A stretch of 64,000 nucleotides of DNA from Oscillospiraceae bacterium (GCA_022650485.1 JALCPP010000011.1:1-64000), one strand, 5' to 3'. Shown: positions 34,797-44,248, counted from the first letter of the stretch. Numbers and translations are program-made. The notes: generated by a model not told the origin, from the sequence alone.

Positions 34797-34814
34797 CAGC
34801 CGCATAGATCTTAT

Positions 34815-34878
34815 TTTAAACTCAAACGCGAAAGCCGCCTTCCAGTAAAGAAGGGCGGCTTTCGCGTTTGAGTTTAAA
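34815..34878. terminator. Long bidirectional terminator
   Basis: A 28-bp almost perfect inverted repeat (TTTAAACTCAAACGCGAAAG to its complement) between converging genes. Its right arm contains the stop codon of the minus-strand gene at 34874. Confidence 0.85.
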
Positions 34879-35095
34879 GTTCAAATTCACCGGGATCATG
34901 TTTTTTCAGCGGTGGAGGTGCGTAAGGGGTGCGCAGTAACGGATCATATCGAAACGCACGGCATGAATCCGGCGTTTCATCCTCGCCAAATTGCCGGGAA
35001 ACACAGTTTTCTGCCGGGCCGGGACCGTGAATGCAATAACTGCAGTTCGGTGTAACCTCGTTCCCAAAAAGCGGTTTCTTTTTCCGACTGAACAT
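34874..35095 (-). CDS. Small cysteine-containing hypothetical protein
   Basis: 73 residues from ATG 35095 (GGAGG 7 bp upstream; the open frame continues to a TTG). Basic start FSRKKKPLFGNE, then four cysteines CSYCIHG, ENCVS and DSCRAF, then FRYDPLLR and a Pro-rich end. The cysteine pattern suggests metal binding. Function unknown. Confidence 0.7.
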   Translation of the reverse strand: MFSRKKKPLFGNEVTPNCSYCIHGPGPAENCVSRQFGEDETPDSCRAFRYDPLLRTPYAPPPLKKHDPGEFEL

Positions 35096-35143
35096 GATCA
35101 ATCCTCCTTCAGCATGAAGATTAGATCCTCTTTTGATATTATA

Positions 35144-36205
35144 TCATTGCTGCTGTAAAATTTCCAATTTTTTGCAGGGAGCACAGAGAAGAAGTGCAGA
35201 GCAGAGGACCAGCAGGGCAACCGACGCGGGCGGTGTGGCGGAAAGCGCACCGCTGACCGGCCCCGCAAAGCTGCAGAATGTCTCTTTTGTTTCCGGGAAC
35301 AGCAGCATCAGTCCCCAGGAAACGGCGGCGGAAAGCACTGCCTGAAGAAGTCGGAACATGACGAAGCGGACTCTGCTGAATTTAAGTTCCGTCAGAGAGG
35401 ATAAAACCTGAAAATGGACGCAGATTCCGCCCCAGCCGATTGCGGCGGAAAATGCCCACGGGGGAACTCCGAGCCGGGCCAGGTCGGAACACCCGCCCGT
35501 TACTTCCAGCAGGGCGGAAAGCCCCGCACGGTGTGTTGGGTCTGTGCAGACCATTCGCAGCAGGTTCATCAGTGCTGCGAACAGAATGACAAAGCAGCAC
35601 ATGTTGATCATGGCACGGGCCGCATCTGCCGCGGACAGGATAAGCGCTTGAGCAATGCCGGGGTCATCGCTTCTCTGCTTTTTATGTATATGCGGTTCGT
35701 GTTTGGCGGTCAGTCCGCATCCGATGCCGAGCAGCAGGAAGACCACAATCTGCGCGGCAAACAGGATGACTCCGGCATGTGGATCTTTCAGAAAGCCGGC
35801 TCCGACCGCCGTAATGACAAAGGACGGGCCTGCGTTGACGCAGAACCCCAACATTCGTTCCGCCTGTTTTTGGTCGATTTCGCCTTCTTCATACAGGGAG
35901 GCAATGGAACGGGCGCCAGCGGGATAGCCGCCGATTACACTCATGAAGATGGTGGGGGCCGTGCTTCCGGGGAGCCGAAACAGCGTTTGGGTCAGCCGTT
36001 CCATCCATCCTCCGATTTTGTGGGCTAATCCGCTTTTTACCACGAAAACAGAAAGAACCATGAACGGGTAAAGTGACGGAATCAGCACTTCAAGACAATA
36101 ACCAATTCCGTTTTTTGCTCCCTGCGCTGCCTGCGCCGGAAAAATCAGCATGGCACAGGCGGCTGACAGCGCAGCCAGAAGGAGCGTTCCGGTTCGAAAT
36201 TTCAT
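35144..36205 (-). CDS. ylbJ: Sporulation integral membrane protein YlbJ-like
   Basis: 353 residues from ATG 36205 (GGGAGGG 11 bp upstream; the frame is open further but starts earlier without an RBS). About eight to nine membrane spans of the nucleoside-recognition GATE type, including CLEVLIPSLYPFMVLSVFV, SVIGGYPAGARSIASLYEEG and a later FCVNAGPSFVITAVG. YlbJ is a mother-cell membrane protein needed for spore formation in Bacillus. It is divergent from yqfC, another sporulation gene, across a shared 110-bp region. Confidence 0.87.
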   Translation of the reverse strand: MKFRTGTLLLAALSAACAMLIFPAQAAQGAKNGIGYCLEVLIPSLYPFMVLSVFVVKSGLAHKIGGWMERLTQTLFRLPGSTAPTIFMSVIGGYPAGARSIASLYEEGEIDQKQAERMLGFCVNAGPSFVITAVGAGFLKDPHAGVILFAAQIVVFLLLGIGCGLTAKHEPHIHKKQRSDDPGIAQALILSAADAARAMINMCCFVILFAALMNLLRMVCTDPTHRAGLSALLEVTGGCSDLARLGVPPWAFSAAIGWGGICVHFQVLSSLTELKFSRVRFVMFRLLQAVLSAAVSWGLMLLFPETKETFCSFAGPVSGALSATPPASVALLVLCSALLLCAPCKKLEILQQQ

Positions 36206-36248
36206 AACAAAGATTCCCTCCCATCTTTCCATATATATGTCCTGCTGC

Positions 36249-36277
36249 GGATATTTACCCCTGGTTTCGCATAGCAT
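36249..36277 (+). promoter_or_regulatory. Candidate sigma-E promoter for yqfC-yqfD
   Basis: GGATATT and CATAGCAT with 14-bp spacing, near the sigma-E consensus KMATATT-N14/15-CATACAMT (one and two mismatches), 38 bp before the yqfC start. Both downstream genes are sigma-E genes in Bacillus. Confidence 0.55.
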
Positions 36278-36314
36278 TAGATGTAATCACGATGGGAGTG
36301 GGGGATTCGCTTTG

Positions 36315-36560
36315 GTGAAAAAAGAGAACCTGTTGGTTCGTTCAGGGCTTCACATGCCAACTCATATAGAACTAAACGGAAATACGGAAGCGATTGTAGA
36401 CGGATGCGGCGGCGTTTTGGAGTACGACACGGATGTCGTTCGGATACGAACAGGAAAATTGATTGTCCGCTTTACCGGAAGGGACCTTGTGATTAAATGT
36501 CTTACCGCCGATTCGTTGGTGGTAACGGGATATTTTACCGGAATTGAATTCTTGGTCTGA
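36315..36560 (+). CDS. yqfC: Sporulation protein YqfC-like
   Basis: 81 residues from GTG 36315; TTG at 36312 is the alternative, with GTGGGGG as RBS. HIELNGNTEAIVDGCGGVLE and LIVRFTGRDLVIKCLTADS match the YabP/YqfC family of small beta-strand proteins of the mother cell. It lies 9 bp before yqfD, the usual partner. Confidence 0.88.
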   Translation: MKKENLLVRSGLHMPTHIELNGNTEAIVDGCGGVLEYDTDVVRIRTGKLIVRFTGRDLVIKCLTADSLVVTGYFTGIEFLV

Positions 36561-36569
36561 GGTGCTGCC

Positions 36570-37748
36570 ATGTTATCGCTGAAAATAACCCGGTGGTGTT
36601 TGGGCTATGTCCGCTTTTCTGTGACAGGAGGAAGCCCGGAGCGCTTTTTTAATTATTGTGCCAGATCCGGCATCATTCTTTGGAATATTACCTCGCGCAG
36701 TTCAAGCAGTGCTTTTGTTGCTTCTGGGTTGTACCGTGCCTTACGTCCTTTGGCGCGCAAGGCAGGCTGCAGACTGCGTGTCAGGGAGCGGCACGGGCTG
36801 CCGTTCCTTTTGCGCAGAATGCGCACTCACCGCGGAATTGTATACGGTGCGGCTGCGTTTGCAGTGATTCTCATCTTGCTTTCGCTGCGCGTGTGGTGTG
36901 TTGATGTGACGGGCAACACGACGCTGGATTCGCGCGCCGTTCTTTCGGCGCTTGCCGAAAACGGTGTTTCTCCCGGCACACGGATTGCAGCAGTTGATAC
37001 TAAAAGAGTGGAGCAAAAACTGATGCTGATGTTTCCGAAAATTCGGTGGATGACCATCAATACGCAGGGCTGTATGATGCAGGTCTGTATTCAGGAAAAA
37101 ACAGAACAGCCGCAGATTGTCGAACAGAACGGGGTTTGCAATGTCAAGGCTTCCGCAACGGGGCAGGTTACCGCAATACGCGTTTATGCGGGAACCGCGC
37201 AGGTGAATCTTGGCGATGCCGTGGCGCAGGGACAGCTTTTGGTCAGCGGTGTGGTGGAAGACGCGCTGGGGGGCAGCACGTTTGTTCATGCGTCGGCGGA
37301 AATCATTGCGGAAACTTCACGTTCCTGCGAAATTCGGATTCCGCTTCGGCAGACCCTTCGTGAGCCGACGGGGACCCATGTTGTGCGCAGAAGTCTGCAG
37401 CTGTTCGGGGCGGATTTTCCACTGACGATGATTGGAAAGCCCAAGGGGAATTATGATGTATCCGGAACGCAGACCGATGTCAAACTGTTTGGCACTCTTC
37501 TGCCGGTCAGTCTGTACGAGGAAGTCTGGAATGGGATGCAGGCCAAATCTGTTGAGATATCCAGGCAGCAGGCAATAGTAAAAGCAAAGGAAAAACTTTT
37601 GGAATATGAAAAAAGCCTGCCGGGAGATGCGAAAATTTTAAGTTCGGACGTATCGGACAGAATAGAACAAGAGGTGCTGATTTATTCTGCTTCCTTAAAA
37701 TGCGAGGAAAATATTGCGGAAGAGTCGGAAATATTAATAAAATCTTAA
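36570..37748 (+). CDS. yqfD: Sporulation protein YqfD
   Basis: 392 residues with a single membrane span near 95-113 (YGAAAFAVILILLSLRVWCVDV) and a long extracytoplasmic part containing POTRA-like strands (VTGNTTLDSRAVLSALAENG, about 115-135). Family members are needed at stage IV of sporulation and resemble SpoIVFA-region secretion components. It overlaps no neighbour and shares the yqfC transcript. A further -10 at 37793 starts the next unit. Confidence 0.9.
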   Translation: MLSLKITRWCLGYVRFSVTGGSPERFFNYCARSGIILWNITSRSSSSAFVASGLYRALRPLARKAGCRLRVRERHGLPFLLRRMRTHRGIVYGAAAFAVILILLSLRVWCVDVTGNTTLDSRAVLSALAENGVSPGTRIAAVDTKRVEQKLMLMFPKIRWMTINTQGCMMQVCIQEKTEQPQIVEQNGVCNVKASATGQVTAIRVYAGTAQVNLGDAVAQGQLLVSGVVEDALGGSTFVHASAEIIAETSRSCEIRIPLRQTLREPTGTHVVRRSLQLFGADFPLTMIGKPKGNYDVSGTQTDVKLFGTLLPVSLYEEVWNGMQAKSVEISRQQAIVKAKEKLLEYEKSLPGDAKILSSDVSDRIEQEVLIYSASLKCEENIAEESEILIKS

Positions 37749-37769
37749 ATATATTTTGTATATTTTATG

Positions 37770-37798
37770 GTGACGAAACCTTATAATTGTGTTATAAT
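37770..37798 (+). promoter_or_regulatory. Promoter of the phoH-ybeY-era run
   Basis: GTGACG and TATAAT with 17-bp spacing and an extended TG, 55 bp before the phoH start. Confidence 0.6.
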
Positions 37799-37852
37799 AG
37801 TTTCAAATCTTTCCGGTTAAAATTCAGTGAGAGCCGGCTTCTAGGTGATGGA

Positions 37853-38812
37853 ATGTTTGAACAAAGAATTAATATAGACCGCATGGAGCAAGCGGTTGCG
37901 CTTTTCGGCAGATTTGACGAAAATATTCGCCTGATTGAACAGGAGTATGCGGTTTCCATTGTGTATCGCGGAGGCGAAATGAAGGTTTCGGGCGAGTCTG
38001 GCGGTGTGGGCAAAGCAGTTCGCGTTATTGAAAGTTTGCTGACTCTGATCAATCGAGGAGAAGCATTGAGCGAACAGAATGTCCGGTATTGCATTTCTCT
38101 GGTCAATGAAGGAAGCGAAAATAAACTGGAGGCTCTTGCCGGTGACAGCATCTGCATTACCTCCAAAGGGAAACCGGTCAAAGCAAAGACGCTGGGGCAG
38201 AAACGCTATTGTCAGGCCATCCAGAATCATACGATTACGATTGGGGTTGGGCCGGCGGGAACCGGCAAAACTTACCTTGCCGTGGCGCTGGCCGTCACTG
38301 CTTTCAGGGCACAGGAAGTCAATCGGATTATCCTGACCCGTCCGGCTGTAGAAGCCGGGGAAAAGCTGGGCTTTCTGCCCGGCGACCTGCAGCAGAAGGT
38401 GGACCCTTATCTGCGTCCGCTGTATGACGCGCTGTTTGACATGCTGGGGGCGGAAACTTACCAGAAATATGTGGAACGCGGCAACATTGAAGTGGCGCCG
38501 CTTGCCTATATGCGCGGAAGAACATTGGATGACAGCTTTATCATCTTGGATGAAGCACAGAATACAACACCGGAACAGATGAAGATGTTTCTGACCAGAC
38601 TTGGGTTTAATTCCAAGATGGTGATTACAGGAGATATCACTCAAATAGACCTGCCGGACGGCAGAAAATCCGGGCTTCGCGAAGTCCTCCATATTTTGAA
38701 GGGAATCGACGATATTGCTCAGGTCCGGTTTTCAGAAAAAGATGTTGTTCGGCATCGGTTAGTACAAGACATTATCAAAGCATATGAGAGAAACGAAAAA
38801 GCGGGGCGATAA
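37853..38812 (+). CDS. phoH: PhoH-like ATPase
   Basis: 319 residues from ATG 37853 (TAGGTGA upstream; the frame is open earlier). KH-like N-terminal part, then the PhoH ATPase with Walker A GPAGTGKTYLAV (about 132) and Walker B FIILDEAQNTTPEQ (about 229), sensor VITGDITQIDLP. Family members are thought to act on RNA with YbeY. It lies 2 bp upstream of ybeY, and this pair is conserved across bacteria. Confidence 0.95.
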   Translation: MFEQRINIDRMEQAVALFGRFDENIRLIEQEYAVSIVYRGGEMKVSGESGGVGKAVRVIESLLTLINRGEALSEQNVRYCISLVNEGSENKLEALAGDSICITSKGKPVKAKTLGQKRYCQAIQNHTITIGVGPAGTGKTYLAVALAVTAFRAQEVNRIILTRPAVEAGEKLGFLPGDLQQKVDPYLRPLYDALFDMLGAETYQKYVERGNIEVAPLAYMRGRTLDDSFIILDEAQNTTPEQMKMFLTRLGFNSKMVITGDITQIDLPDGRKSGLREVLHILKGIDDIAQVRFSEKDVVRHRLVQDIIKAYERNEKAGR

Positions 38813-38814
38813 AG

Positions 38815-39324
38815 TTGGAAAAAATCAGAGTTATTATTGACAACAAACAAAAGGCGGTTAAAATACCGACCGGGCTGCGCATGCTGGTCCGCCGGTGCTG
38901 CAATGCCGTGTTAAAGATGGAAAAGTTTGAAGGGCCGGCAGAAATCAGTGTGATTTTTGTTGACAATGAGCAGATTCAAAAGTTGAATGCCCAGTACCGG
39001 AATAAGGATGTTCCGACGGATGTGCTGTCTTTCCCGATGGGGGAAAATGGGGTTTACGATATTAACCATGCCACAAATGCCAAAATTCTTGGCGACATTG
39101 TCCTTTCCATGGAAAAGGCGGTGGAGCAGGCCGATCGTTACGGCCATTCGCTGGAACGTGAGGTTGGATATCTGACGGCTCATTCCATGCTTCACCTGTT
39201 GGGGTACGACCATGAAGAAGGCGGCATTGCGCGTGTGCGCATGCGTGAAAAAGAAGAAGAAGTAATGGTGCAGCTCGGTCTGCCCAGTACGAGCAGTTAT
39301 GTTTTAGACGAGGATGAGGAATAA
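38815..39324 (+). CDS. ybeY: Endoribonuclease YbeY
   Basis: 169 residues. The zinc motif HSMLHLLGYDH gives three His at about 123, 127 and 133. N-terminal strand part and the DVLSFPMG block match. It trims 16S rRNA 3' ends and helps ribosome quality control. Translation starts at TTG with GGGGCGAT upstream, 2 bp after phoH. Confidence 0.96.
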   Translation: MEKIRVIIDNKQKAVKIPTGLRMLVRRCCNAVLKMEKFEGPAEISVIFVDNEQIQKLNAQYRNKDVPTDVLSFPMGENGVYDINHATNAKILGDIVLSMEKAVEQADRYGHSLEREVGYLTAHSMLHLLGYDHEEGGIARVRMREKEEEVMVQLGLPSTSSYVLDEDEE

Positions 39325-39327
39325 AGA

Positions 39328-39813
39328 TTGCGCTTTTTAAAGAGCTTTCGATACGCGTTCCGCGGAATTGTTTACTGTATCAATAATGAACGAAATATGC
39401 GGATACACACGGTGATGGCGCTGTATGTGTTTGTGTTTTCGTTTTTTTTTCACCTGACCCGGGTTGAATATGCAGTTTTATTTCTGACTTTTGCCCAGGT
39501 GATTGCGGCGGAATTGCTCAACACGGTCGCGGAGGAGCTTACCGATTTTAATGCGGCAAGCTTCAATCCGGTCGCGCGCATTGTCAAAGATATGGCGTCC
39601 GGCGCGGTTTTGGTGGGGGCCGCTTTCTCAGTTGCGGTTGGTGTCTGCCTGTTCTGGAGACCCGCCGTTTTTGTGGGAATTTTTCAGTACTTTACATTTC
39701 ATCCGGCCTTGTTTGTGCTGCTGCTGGCCGTTACGGCGGCCGCTGTTTGTTTTATTGTGCTTGGCCCGCTTGGAATTCGAGACTGCCTGCGAAAAAGGAA
39801 AAATGGAAAATAG
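39328..39813 (+). CDS. dgkA: Diacylglycerol/undecaprenol kinase family protein (DgkA)
   Basis: 161 residues with about four membrane spans. AAELLNTVAEELTDF and VARIVKDMASGAVL are the conserved active-site and Mg-binding helices of the DgkA family. In Gram-positive bacteria these enzymes phosphorylate undecaprenol to recycle the peptidoglycan carrier lipid. An extra C-terminal span (about 115-150) makes it longer than the usual 120-130. TTG start 3 bp after ybeY stop. Confidence 0.9.
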   Translation: MRFLKSFRYAFRGIVYCINNERNMRIHTVMALYVFVFSFFFHLTRVEYAVLFLTFAQVIAAELLNTVAEELTDFNAASFNPVARIVKDMASGAVLVGAAFSVAVGVCLFWRPAVFVGIFQYFTFHPALFVLLLAVTAAAVCFIVLGPLGIRDCLRKRKNGK

Positions 39814-39825
39814 GGGGAGTTTATC

Positions 39826-40749
39826 TTGTCAGATCAGGAACAGAAAAAATCCGCATTTATTGCAATTGTCGGCCGCCCCAATGTGGGGAAATCTTCACTT
39901 TTAAATTCTATGCTGGGGCAGAAGGTTTCCATCGTTTCACGAAAACCGCAGACTACGCGTACGCGCATTATGGGGGTTCTGACGGAAGGAGATATTCAGC
40001 TTGTCTTTATTGACACGCCCGGTTTACTTCAGCCGCGCAACCGCTTGGGAGAATATATGGTTCGTTCGGTCGCGGAGTCCGTATCCGGCGTGGACACCTG
40101 CCTTTTGGCGATTGAAGCGGGGAAACGGATTTCCCGCTCCGCGCAGGAGCTGATTAACCGCTTTCGTTCCCAGAATATGCCGGCGGTGCTGGTGATTAAC
40201 AAAATAGATCTTTTGAAGGATAAGTCCGTTTTAATGGAGCAGATTACCCATGTGAGCCGGCTGTACGATTTTGAGGCGGTGGTTCCCGTGTCTGCAAAAA
40301 CGGGCAGCGGGATGGAAGATCTGAAGCAAGAGCTTTCTAAACTGGCGGAGCCAGGCGGGCACTTTTTTGATGAAGATACGCTGACTGATCAGCCGGAGCG
40401 TGTTATTGCCTCTGAAATTGTGCGTGAGAAACTGCTGCGCCTTTTAAGTGCGGAAGTTCCGCACGGCATCGGGGTTGTGGTGGAACGGATGTCTGAACGG
40501 ACATCCGGCAGCTCAATGATGGATATCTTTGCAACGATCTACTGTGAGCGGGAATCCCATAAAGCCATTATTATCGGCAGAGGCGGGGACATGCTCAAGC
40601 AGGTCGGCAGTCTTGCACGCAAGGATATGGAACGCTTCTTTGGCTGTAAAATCAATTTGAAATTGTGGGTCAAGGTAAAGGAAAACTGGCGGAACCAACA
40701 GGCCGCTTTGCGCACCATGGGATACGATGCTTCCAGCTTCGACGCATAG
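39826..40749 (+). CDS. era: GTPase Era
   Basis: 307 residues. G1 GRPNVGKSSLLN (about 17-28), G3 DTPG, G4 NKIDLL and a C-terminal KH domain with AIIIGRGGDMLKQVG. It binds 16S rRNA during 30S maturation. Starts at TTG with GGGGGAG 8 bp upstream. Part of the ybeY-dgkA-era-yqzL-recO order typical of Firmicutes. Confidence 0.97.
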   Translation: MSDQEQKKSAFIAIVGRPNVGKSSLLNSMLGQKVSIVSRKPQTTRTRIMGVLTEGDIQLVFIDTPGLLQPRNRLGEYMVRSVAESVSGVDTCLLAIEAGKRISRSAQELINRFRSQNMPAVLVINKIDLLKDKSVLMEQITHVSRLYDFEAVVPVSAKTGSGMEDLKQELSKLAEPGGHFFDEDTLTDQPERVIASEIVREKLLRLLSAEVPHGIGVVVERMSERTSGSSMMDIFATIYCERESHKAIIIGRGGDMLKQVGSLARKDMERFFGCKINLKLWVKVKENWRNQQAALRTMGYDASSFDA

Positions 40750-40876
40750 ATATAGCATATTTTACTTAAAAATCATGTCACATTATGGGGAAAATTCATT
40801 TATTTACCGCTCATAGATACCGGCAAAAAACAAATACTTTAATGAGTAGTCAGTATCATAAAAAGGGGCGGTAGTC

Positions 40877-41041
40877 TTGGATCAGAAGACAGCGTGGGAC
40901 AGTTTTAAACATACGGGAAGCATTAAAGACTATTTAATCTACAGCCAGTTGCGGCAGGTGGACCGGGACGGACAGCTGAAGGAGGACCGGGATGAAGACG
41001 GATGCCGAGGGCTTGGTTATCATGGAAAAATGCGTGGGTGA
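40877..41041 (+). CDS. yqzL: YqzL-like small protein
   Basis: 54 residues from TTG 40877 (AGGGGCGG upstream), starting MDQKTAWDSFKHTGSIKDYL. The W-x2-F-x3-GSI-x2-YL pattern is that of YqzL, which lies between era and recO in Bacillus as well. The end overlaps the recO start by 50 bp, so translation is linked. Function unknown. The 127 bp between era and this gene contains nothing else visible. Confidence 0.8.
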   Translation: MDQKTAWDSFKHTGSIKDYLIYSQLRQVDRDGQLKEDRDEDGCRGLGYHGKMRG

Positions 41042-41756
41042 CAGCGACCGGCTCATTACCATTCTGACAAAACAAAAAGGGGTTTTGCGGGCTTTTGTGC
41101 AGCGGCCGGGCCGTGCAAAAAACGGCCGGCTGTCTGCCGCACGGCTGTTCAGTTATTCCCGGTTCACTCTCTTTGAGGGACGGAATAAATACATAGTAGA
41201 TGACGCTCAGCCAGTCGAAGTCTTTTTAGATCTTCGCAAGGATATTGGGCGTCTTTCACTTGCCCAATACTTTTGTGAGCTTTCGATTGCGCTTGCCCCG
41301 CAGGAATCCCCTGCAGGGGAATATTTGCGGCTGGTTTTAAATGCCCTTTATTTGTTGGGCCGGGGGGACCGCCCGAATGGGATTGTCAAAGCGGTTGTTG
41401 AAATGAGGATGCTTGCCCTTTCAGGCTATCAGCCGGATTTGGTGGGGTGTTCAGAGTGCGGAAAATTTGAATCTGATCTGATGTATTTTCTGCCGGTTTC
41501 GGGCCGGATTGTGTGCGATGCGTGCGGCTGCCCGCAGGGGGAGCCGGCGGTTCAGCTGGGGCGCGGAGCGATGGCGGGGCTGCGTCATACGGTTTATGCA
41601 GAACTGGGCAAAGCGTTTTCCTTTACCCTGTCCCCACAGGGGATGGAAGAACTGACACGGGCATCGGAAGCTTATGTACTCAGCACGCTGGGCCGTGGGT
41701 TCGCCACGATGGATTTTTACCATACGATGGTCGGCGAAACGGGCTGGCAGGGATAA
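40992..41756 (+). CDS. recO: DNA repair protein RecO
   Basis: 254 residues. OB-fold N-terminus (about 1-80, GLVIMEKCVGDSDRLITILT) and helical C-terminal part with four zinc cysteines CSECGKFESDLMYFLP and later CDACG. It anneals DNA and loads RecA with RecR (at 16141). Its RBS GGAGG lies inside yqzL. Confidence 0.95.
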   Translation: MKTDAEGLVIMEKCVGDSDRLITILTKQKGVLRAFVQRPGRAKNGRLSAARLFSYSRFTLFEGRNKYIVDDAQPVEVFLDLRKDIGRLSLAQYFCELSIALAPQESPAGEYLRLVLNALYLLGRGDRPNGIVKAVVEMRMLALSGYQPDLVGCSECGKFESDLMYFLPVSGRIVCDACGCPQGEPAVQLGRGAMAGLRHTVYAELGKAFSFTLSPQGMEELTRASEAYVLSTLGRGFATMDFYHTMVGETGWQG

Positions 41757-41869
41757 AATACGGATTATATGTTACTTAAAAGAAAAAATAAACTGTGCCG
41801 TTACAGCGCTTCAAAAAAATGGTTATCAGTTTACCGCATAGCAGAACGACAGGGAGGAAACGACATTAC

Positions 41870-44248
41870 ATGCCTGAAAAAGGATTGCAAAAACATGCGC
41901 GGGCCTTGGAGCTCGATAAAATATTAAAACTGCTGGCGTCCCGCACAGCGTGTGACGACGCCGCGCAGGCGGCGGAAAACCTGACGCCGTCGACATCACC
42001 GGAAGAAGTGGGCAGATGCCTTCGGGAAACCGACGATGCCTATGTGATGATGGCCCGCTTCGGCGCGCCGCCCTTTGGCGGTCTTGCCAATGTGATCAAT
42101 TCCCTGCGCCGGGCGCAGGCCGGCGGCATGCTGACCATGGCGGAACTGCTGAAAGTTTCCGGCTTGCTGAGAACGCTGCGGGCTGTCGTGGATTGGCGCA
42201 GCAAGAGCGAGGGAGTAAAAAGCTGTCTGGACGACCGCTTTTCCATGCTGATGCCGAATCAGTATCTGGAAAACCGAATCAACAATGCGGTTTTGTCGGA
42301 AGATGAGATGGCAGACAGCGCTTCGCAGGCATTGCAGGCGATTCGAAGGAAGATTCGCACCGCGTCTTCAAAAGCGCGGGAGGTGCTCGACCGCATGACG
42401 CGGTCCTCATCCTATCAGAAATATTTGCAGGACCCCATTGTCACGATTCGCGGCGGGCGGTTTGTTGTGCCCGTCCGGGCGGAATACCGGGGTGAAGTAC
42501 CGGGCCTTGTGCACGACACGTCCGCCAGTGGTTCCACGTTGTTCGTGGAACCGCTGAGCGCAGTGGAACTCAACAATCAGGTGCGTGTGCTTCAGTCGGA
42601 AGAACAAAAGGAAATAGAACGGATTCTGATGGAGCTTTCCGCCGAGGCCGGCAGTTTTGCCGATACCGTGATCCGCGGTTATCATACGGCGGTGGAACTC
42701 AATGTTATCTTTGCCAAGGCGGATCTTGCCTACCGGATGAAGGCGACGCTGCCGAAAATTAATAAAAACGGCCGGATTGTGCTGAAAAACGCGCGTCATC
42801 CGTTGATTAATCCAGCAAACGTAGTCCCCACCAATATGGAGCTTGGCGCGGGGTTTGATACGCTTGTGATTACCGGGCCGAACACCGGCGGTAAAACCGT
42901 ATCTATAAAAACGGTCGGTTTGCTCACTTTAATGGCGATGTGCGGGCTGATGATTCCGACGGCGGAGAACAGCGAGATTTCTGTGTTTGATCAGGTGCTT
43001 GTGGATATTGGGGATGAGCAGAGCATCGAACAGTCCCTTTCGACCTTTTCAGCCCACATGACTAATATTACCGGCATTATGAAAAAAGCCGGACACGGCA
43101 GCCTGATTCTTTTAGACGAACTGGGCGCGGGAACAGACCCCGTGGAGGGGGCTGCGCTTGCGGAGGCAATTCTGGAATCCCTGCGTGCGAAAGGGGCGCG
43201 AATTGCCGCTACCACCCATTATGCGGAACTGAAGGCCTATGCTCTGCAGACGCCGGGGGTTGAAAATGCTTCCTGTGAATTTGATGTTGAAACCCTGCGG
43301 CCGACTTACCGGCTGCTTACCGGTGTGCCGGGGCGTTCCAACGCGTTTGCCATTTCGCTGCGGCTTGGGATGGAACCTTCGGTTGTGGATCGGGCGCGGG
43401 ACCTTGTTTCGCAGGAAAATACGAAATTTGAGGATGTGGTGCAGAGCCTGGAAGACAGCCGGCAGAAGTTAGACGCTGAACGCGAGCAGGCAAGGCAGGC
43501 ACGGGTTCAGGCGGAACAAATGCGCCGCGACGCGGAGGAAAAGCTGGAACGTGTGCAGCGGGATGCGGACAGTGAGCTGGAAAAAGCCCGGGAAAAGGCT
43601 TCGCAGCTGGTCGCGCGGACCCGTGCTCAGGCGGATGCTCTGATTAATGAGCTGGAAGACATGAAAAAGCAGCACAATAAAAGTTTGACTGCGGAGCAGA
43701 AAGCAAAGATGAAAGCCGGTATGCGCGCGATGGAACGCGGTGCGGACCCGGTGAAGAAAAAAGAAAGCGGGAATTATATTCTTCCGCGTCCGCTGAAAGC
43801 CGGCGACATGGTCCTGATCTTTGATATTGACAAGAAGGGAACGGTCCTAAGGCCGCCGGAGGGAAATTCCAAAGAGGTATTGGTTCAGGCGGGTATCCTT
43901 CAGACACGTGTTCCGGTTTCCAATTTGCGGCTTTTGAATGAAAAGCCGCAGCGTACGCCCATTCGAGGGGTAACCAGAAATGTAAAATCCTGCGCTACCG
44001 CAAAGGTGACGACGGAGTGTGATCTGCGCGGGCAGACGGCGGATGAGGCTGTGATGAATCTGGATCGCTTCCTTGATTCCGCGCTGCTGACCGGTGTGGA
44101 TCAGCTGACCGTCATCCACGGCAAGGGGACGGGGGTGCTTCGGGCCGCCGTACAGCAGCATCTGAAACGGCACCCAAGCGTCAAGAGCTACCGCCTTGGC
44201 ACATTCGGAGAGGGAGAATCCGGAGTAACCATTGTAGAATTAAAATAA
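41870..44248 (+). CDS. mutS2: Endonuclease MutS2
   Basis: 792 residues from ATG 41870 (AGGGAGG 12 bp upstream). MutS-like core without the mismatch-recognition domain; ATPase Walker A GPNTGGKTVSIKT at about 336 and LLDELGAGTDP Walker B; a long coiled coil (about 520-630), and a C-terminal Smr nuclease domain with DLRGQTADEAV (about 718) and HGKGTGVLR. It acts in suppression of recombination and ribosome rescue in Firmicutes. Follows recO by 113 bp. Confidence 0.96.
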   Translation: MPEKGLQKHARALELDKILKLLASRTACDDAAQAAENLTPSTSPEEVGRCLRETDDAYVMMARFGAPPFGGLANVINSLRRAQAGGMLTMAELLKVSGLLRTLRAVVDWRSKSEGVKSCLDDRFSMLMPNQYLENRINNAVLSEDEMADSASQALQAIRRKIRTASSKAREVLDRMTRSSSYQKYLQDPIVTIRGGRFVVPVRAEYRGEVPGLVHDTSASGSTLFVEPLSAVELNNQVRVLQSEEQKEIERILMELSAEAGSFADTVIRGYHTAVELNVIFAKADLAYRMKATLPKINKNGRIVLKNARHPLINPANVVPTNMELGAGFDTLVITGPNTGGKTVSIKTVGLLTLMAMCGLMIPTAENSEISVFDQVLVDIGDEQSIEQSLSTFSAHMTNITGIMKKAGHGSLILLDELGAGTDPVEGAALAEAILESLRAKGARIAATTHYAELKAYALQTPGVENASCEFDVETLRPTYRLLTGVPGRSNAFAISLRLGMEPSVVDRARDLVSQENTKFEDVVQSLEDSRQKLDAEREQARQARVQAEQMRRDAEEKLERVQRDADSELEKAREKASQLVARTRAQADALINELEDMKKQHNKSLTAEQKAKMKAGMRAMERGADPVKKKESGNYILPRPLKAGDMVLIFDIDKKGTVLRPPEGNSKEVLVQAGILQTRVPVSNLRLLNEKPQRTPIRGVTRNVKSCATAKVTTECDLRGQTADEAVMNLDRFLDSALLTGVDQLTVIHGKGTGVLRAAVQQHLKRHPSVKSYRLGTFGEGESGVTIVELK

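Noticed and set aside
37841-38692. 283-codon minus-strand frame opposite phoH
   Set aside because: Shadow of phoH coding strand; no family resemblance.
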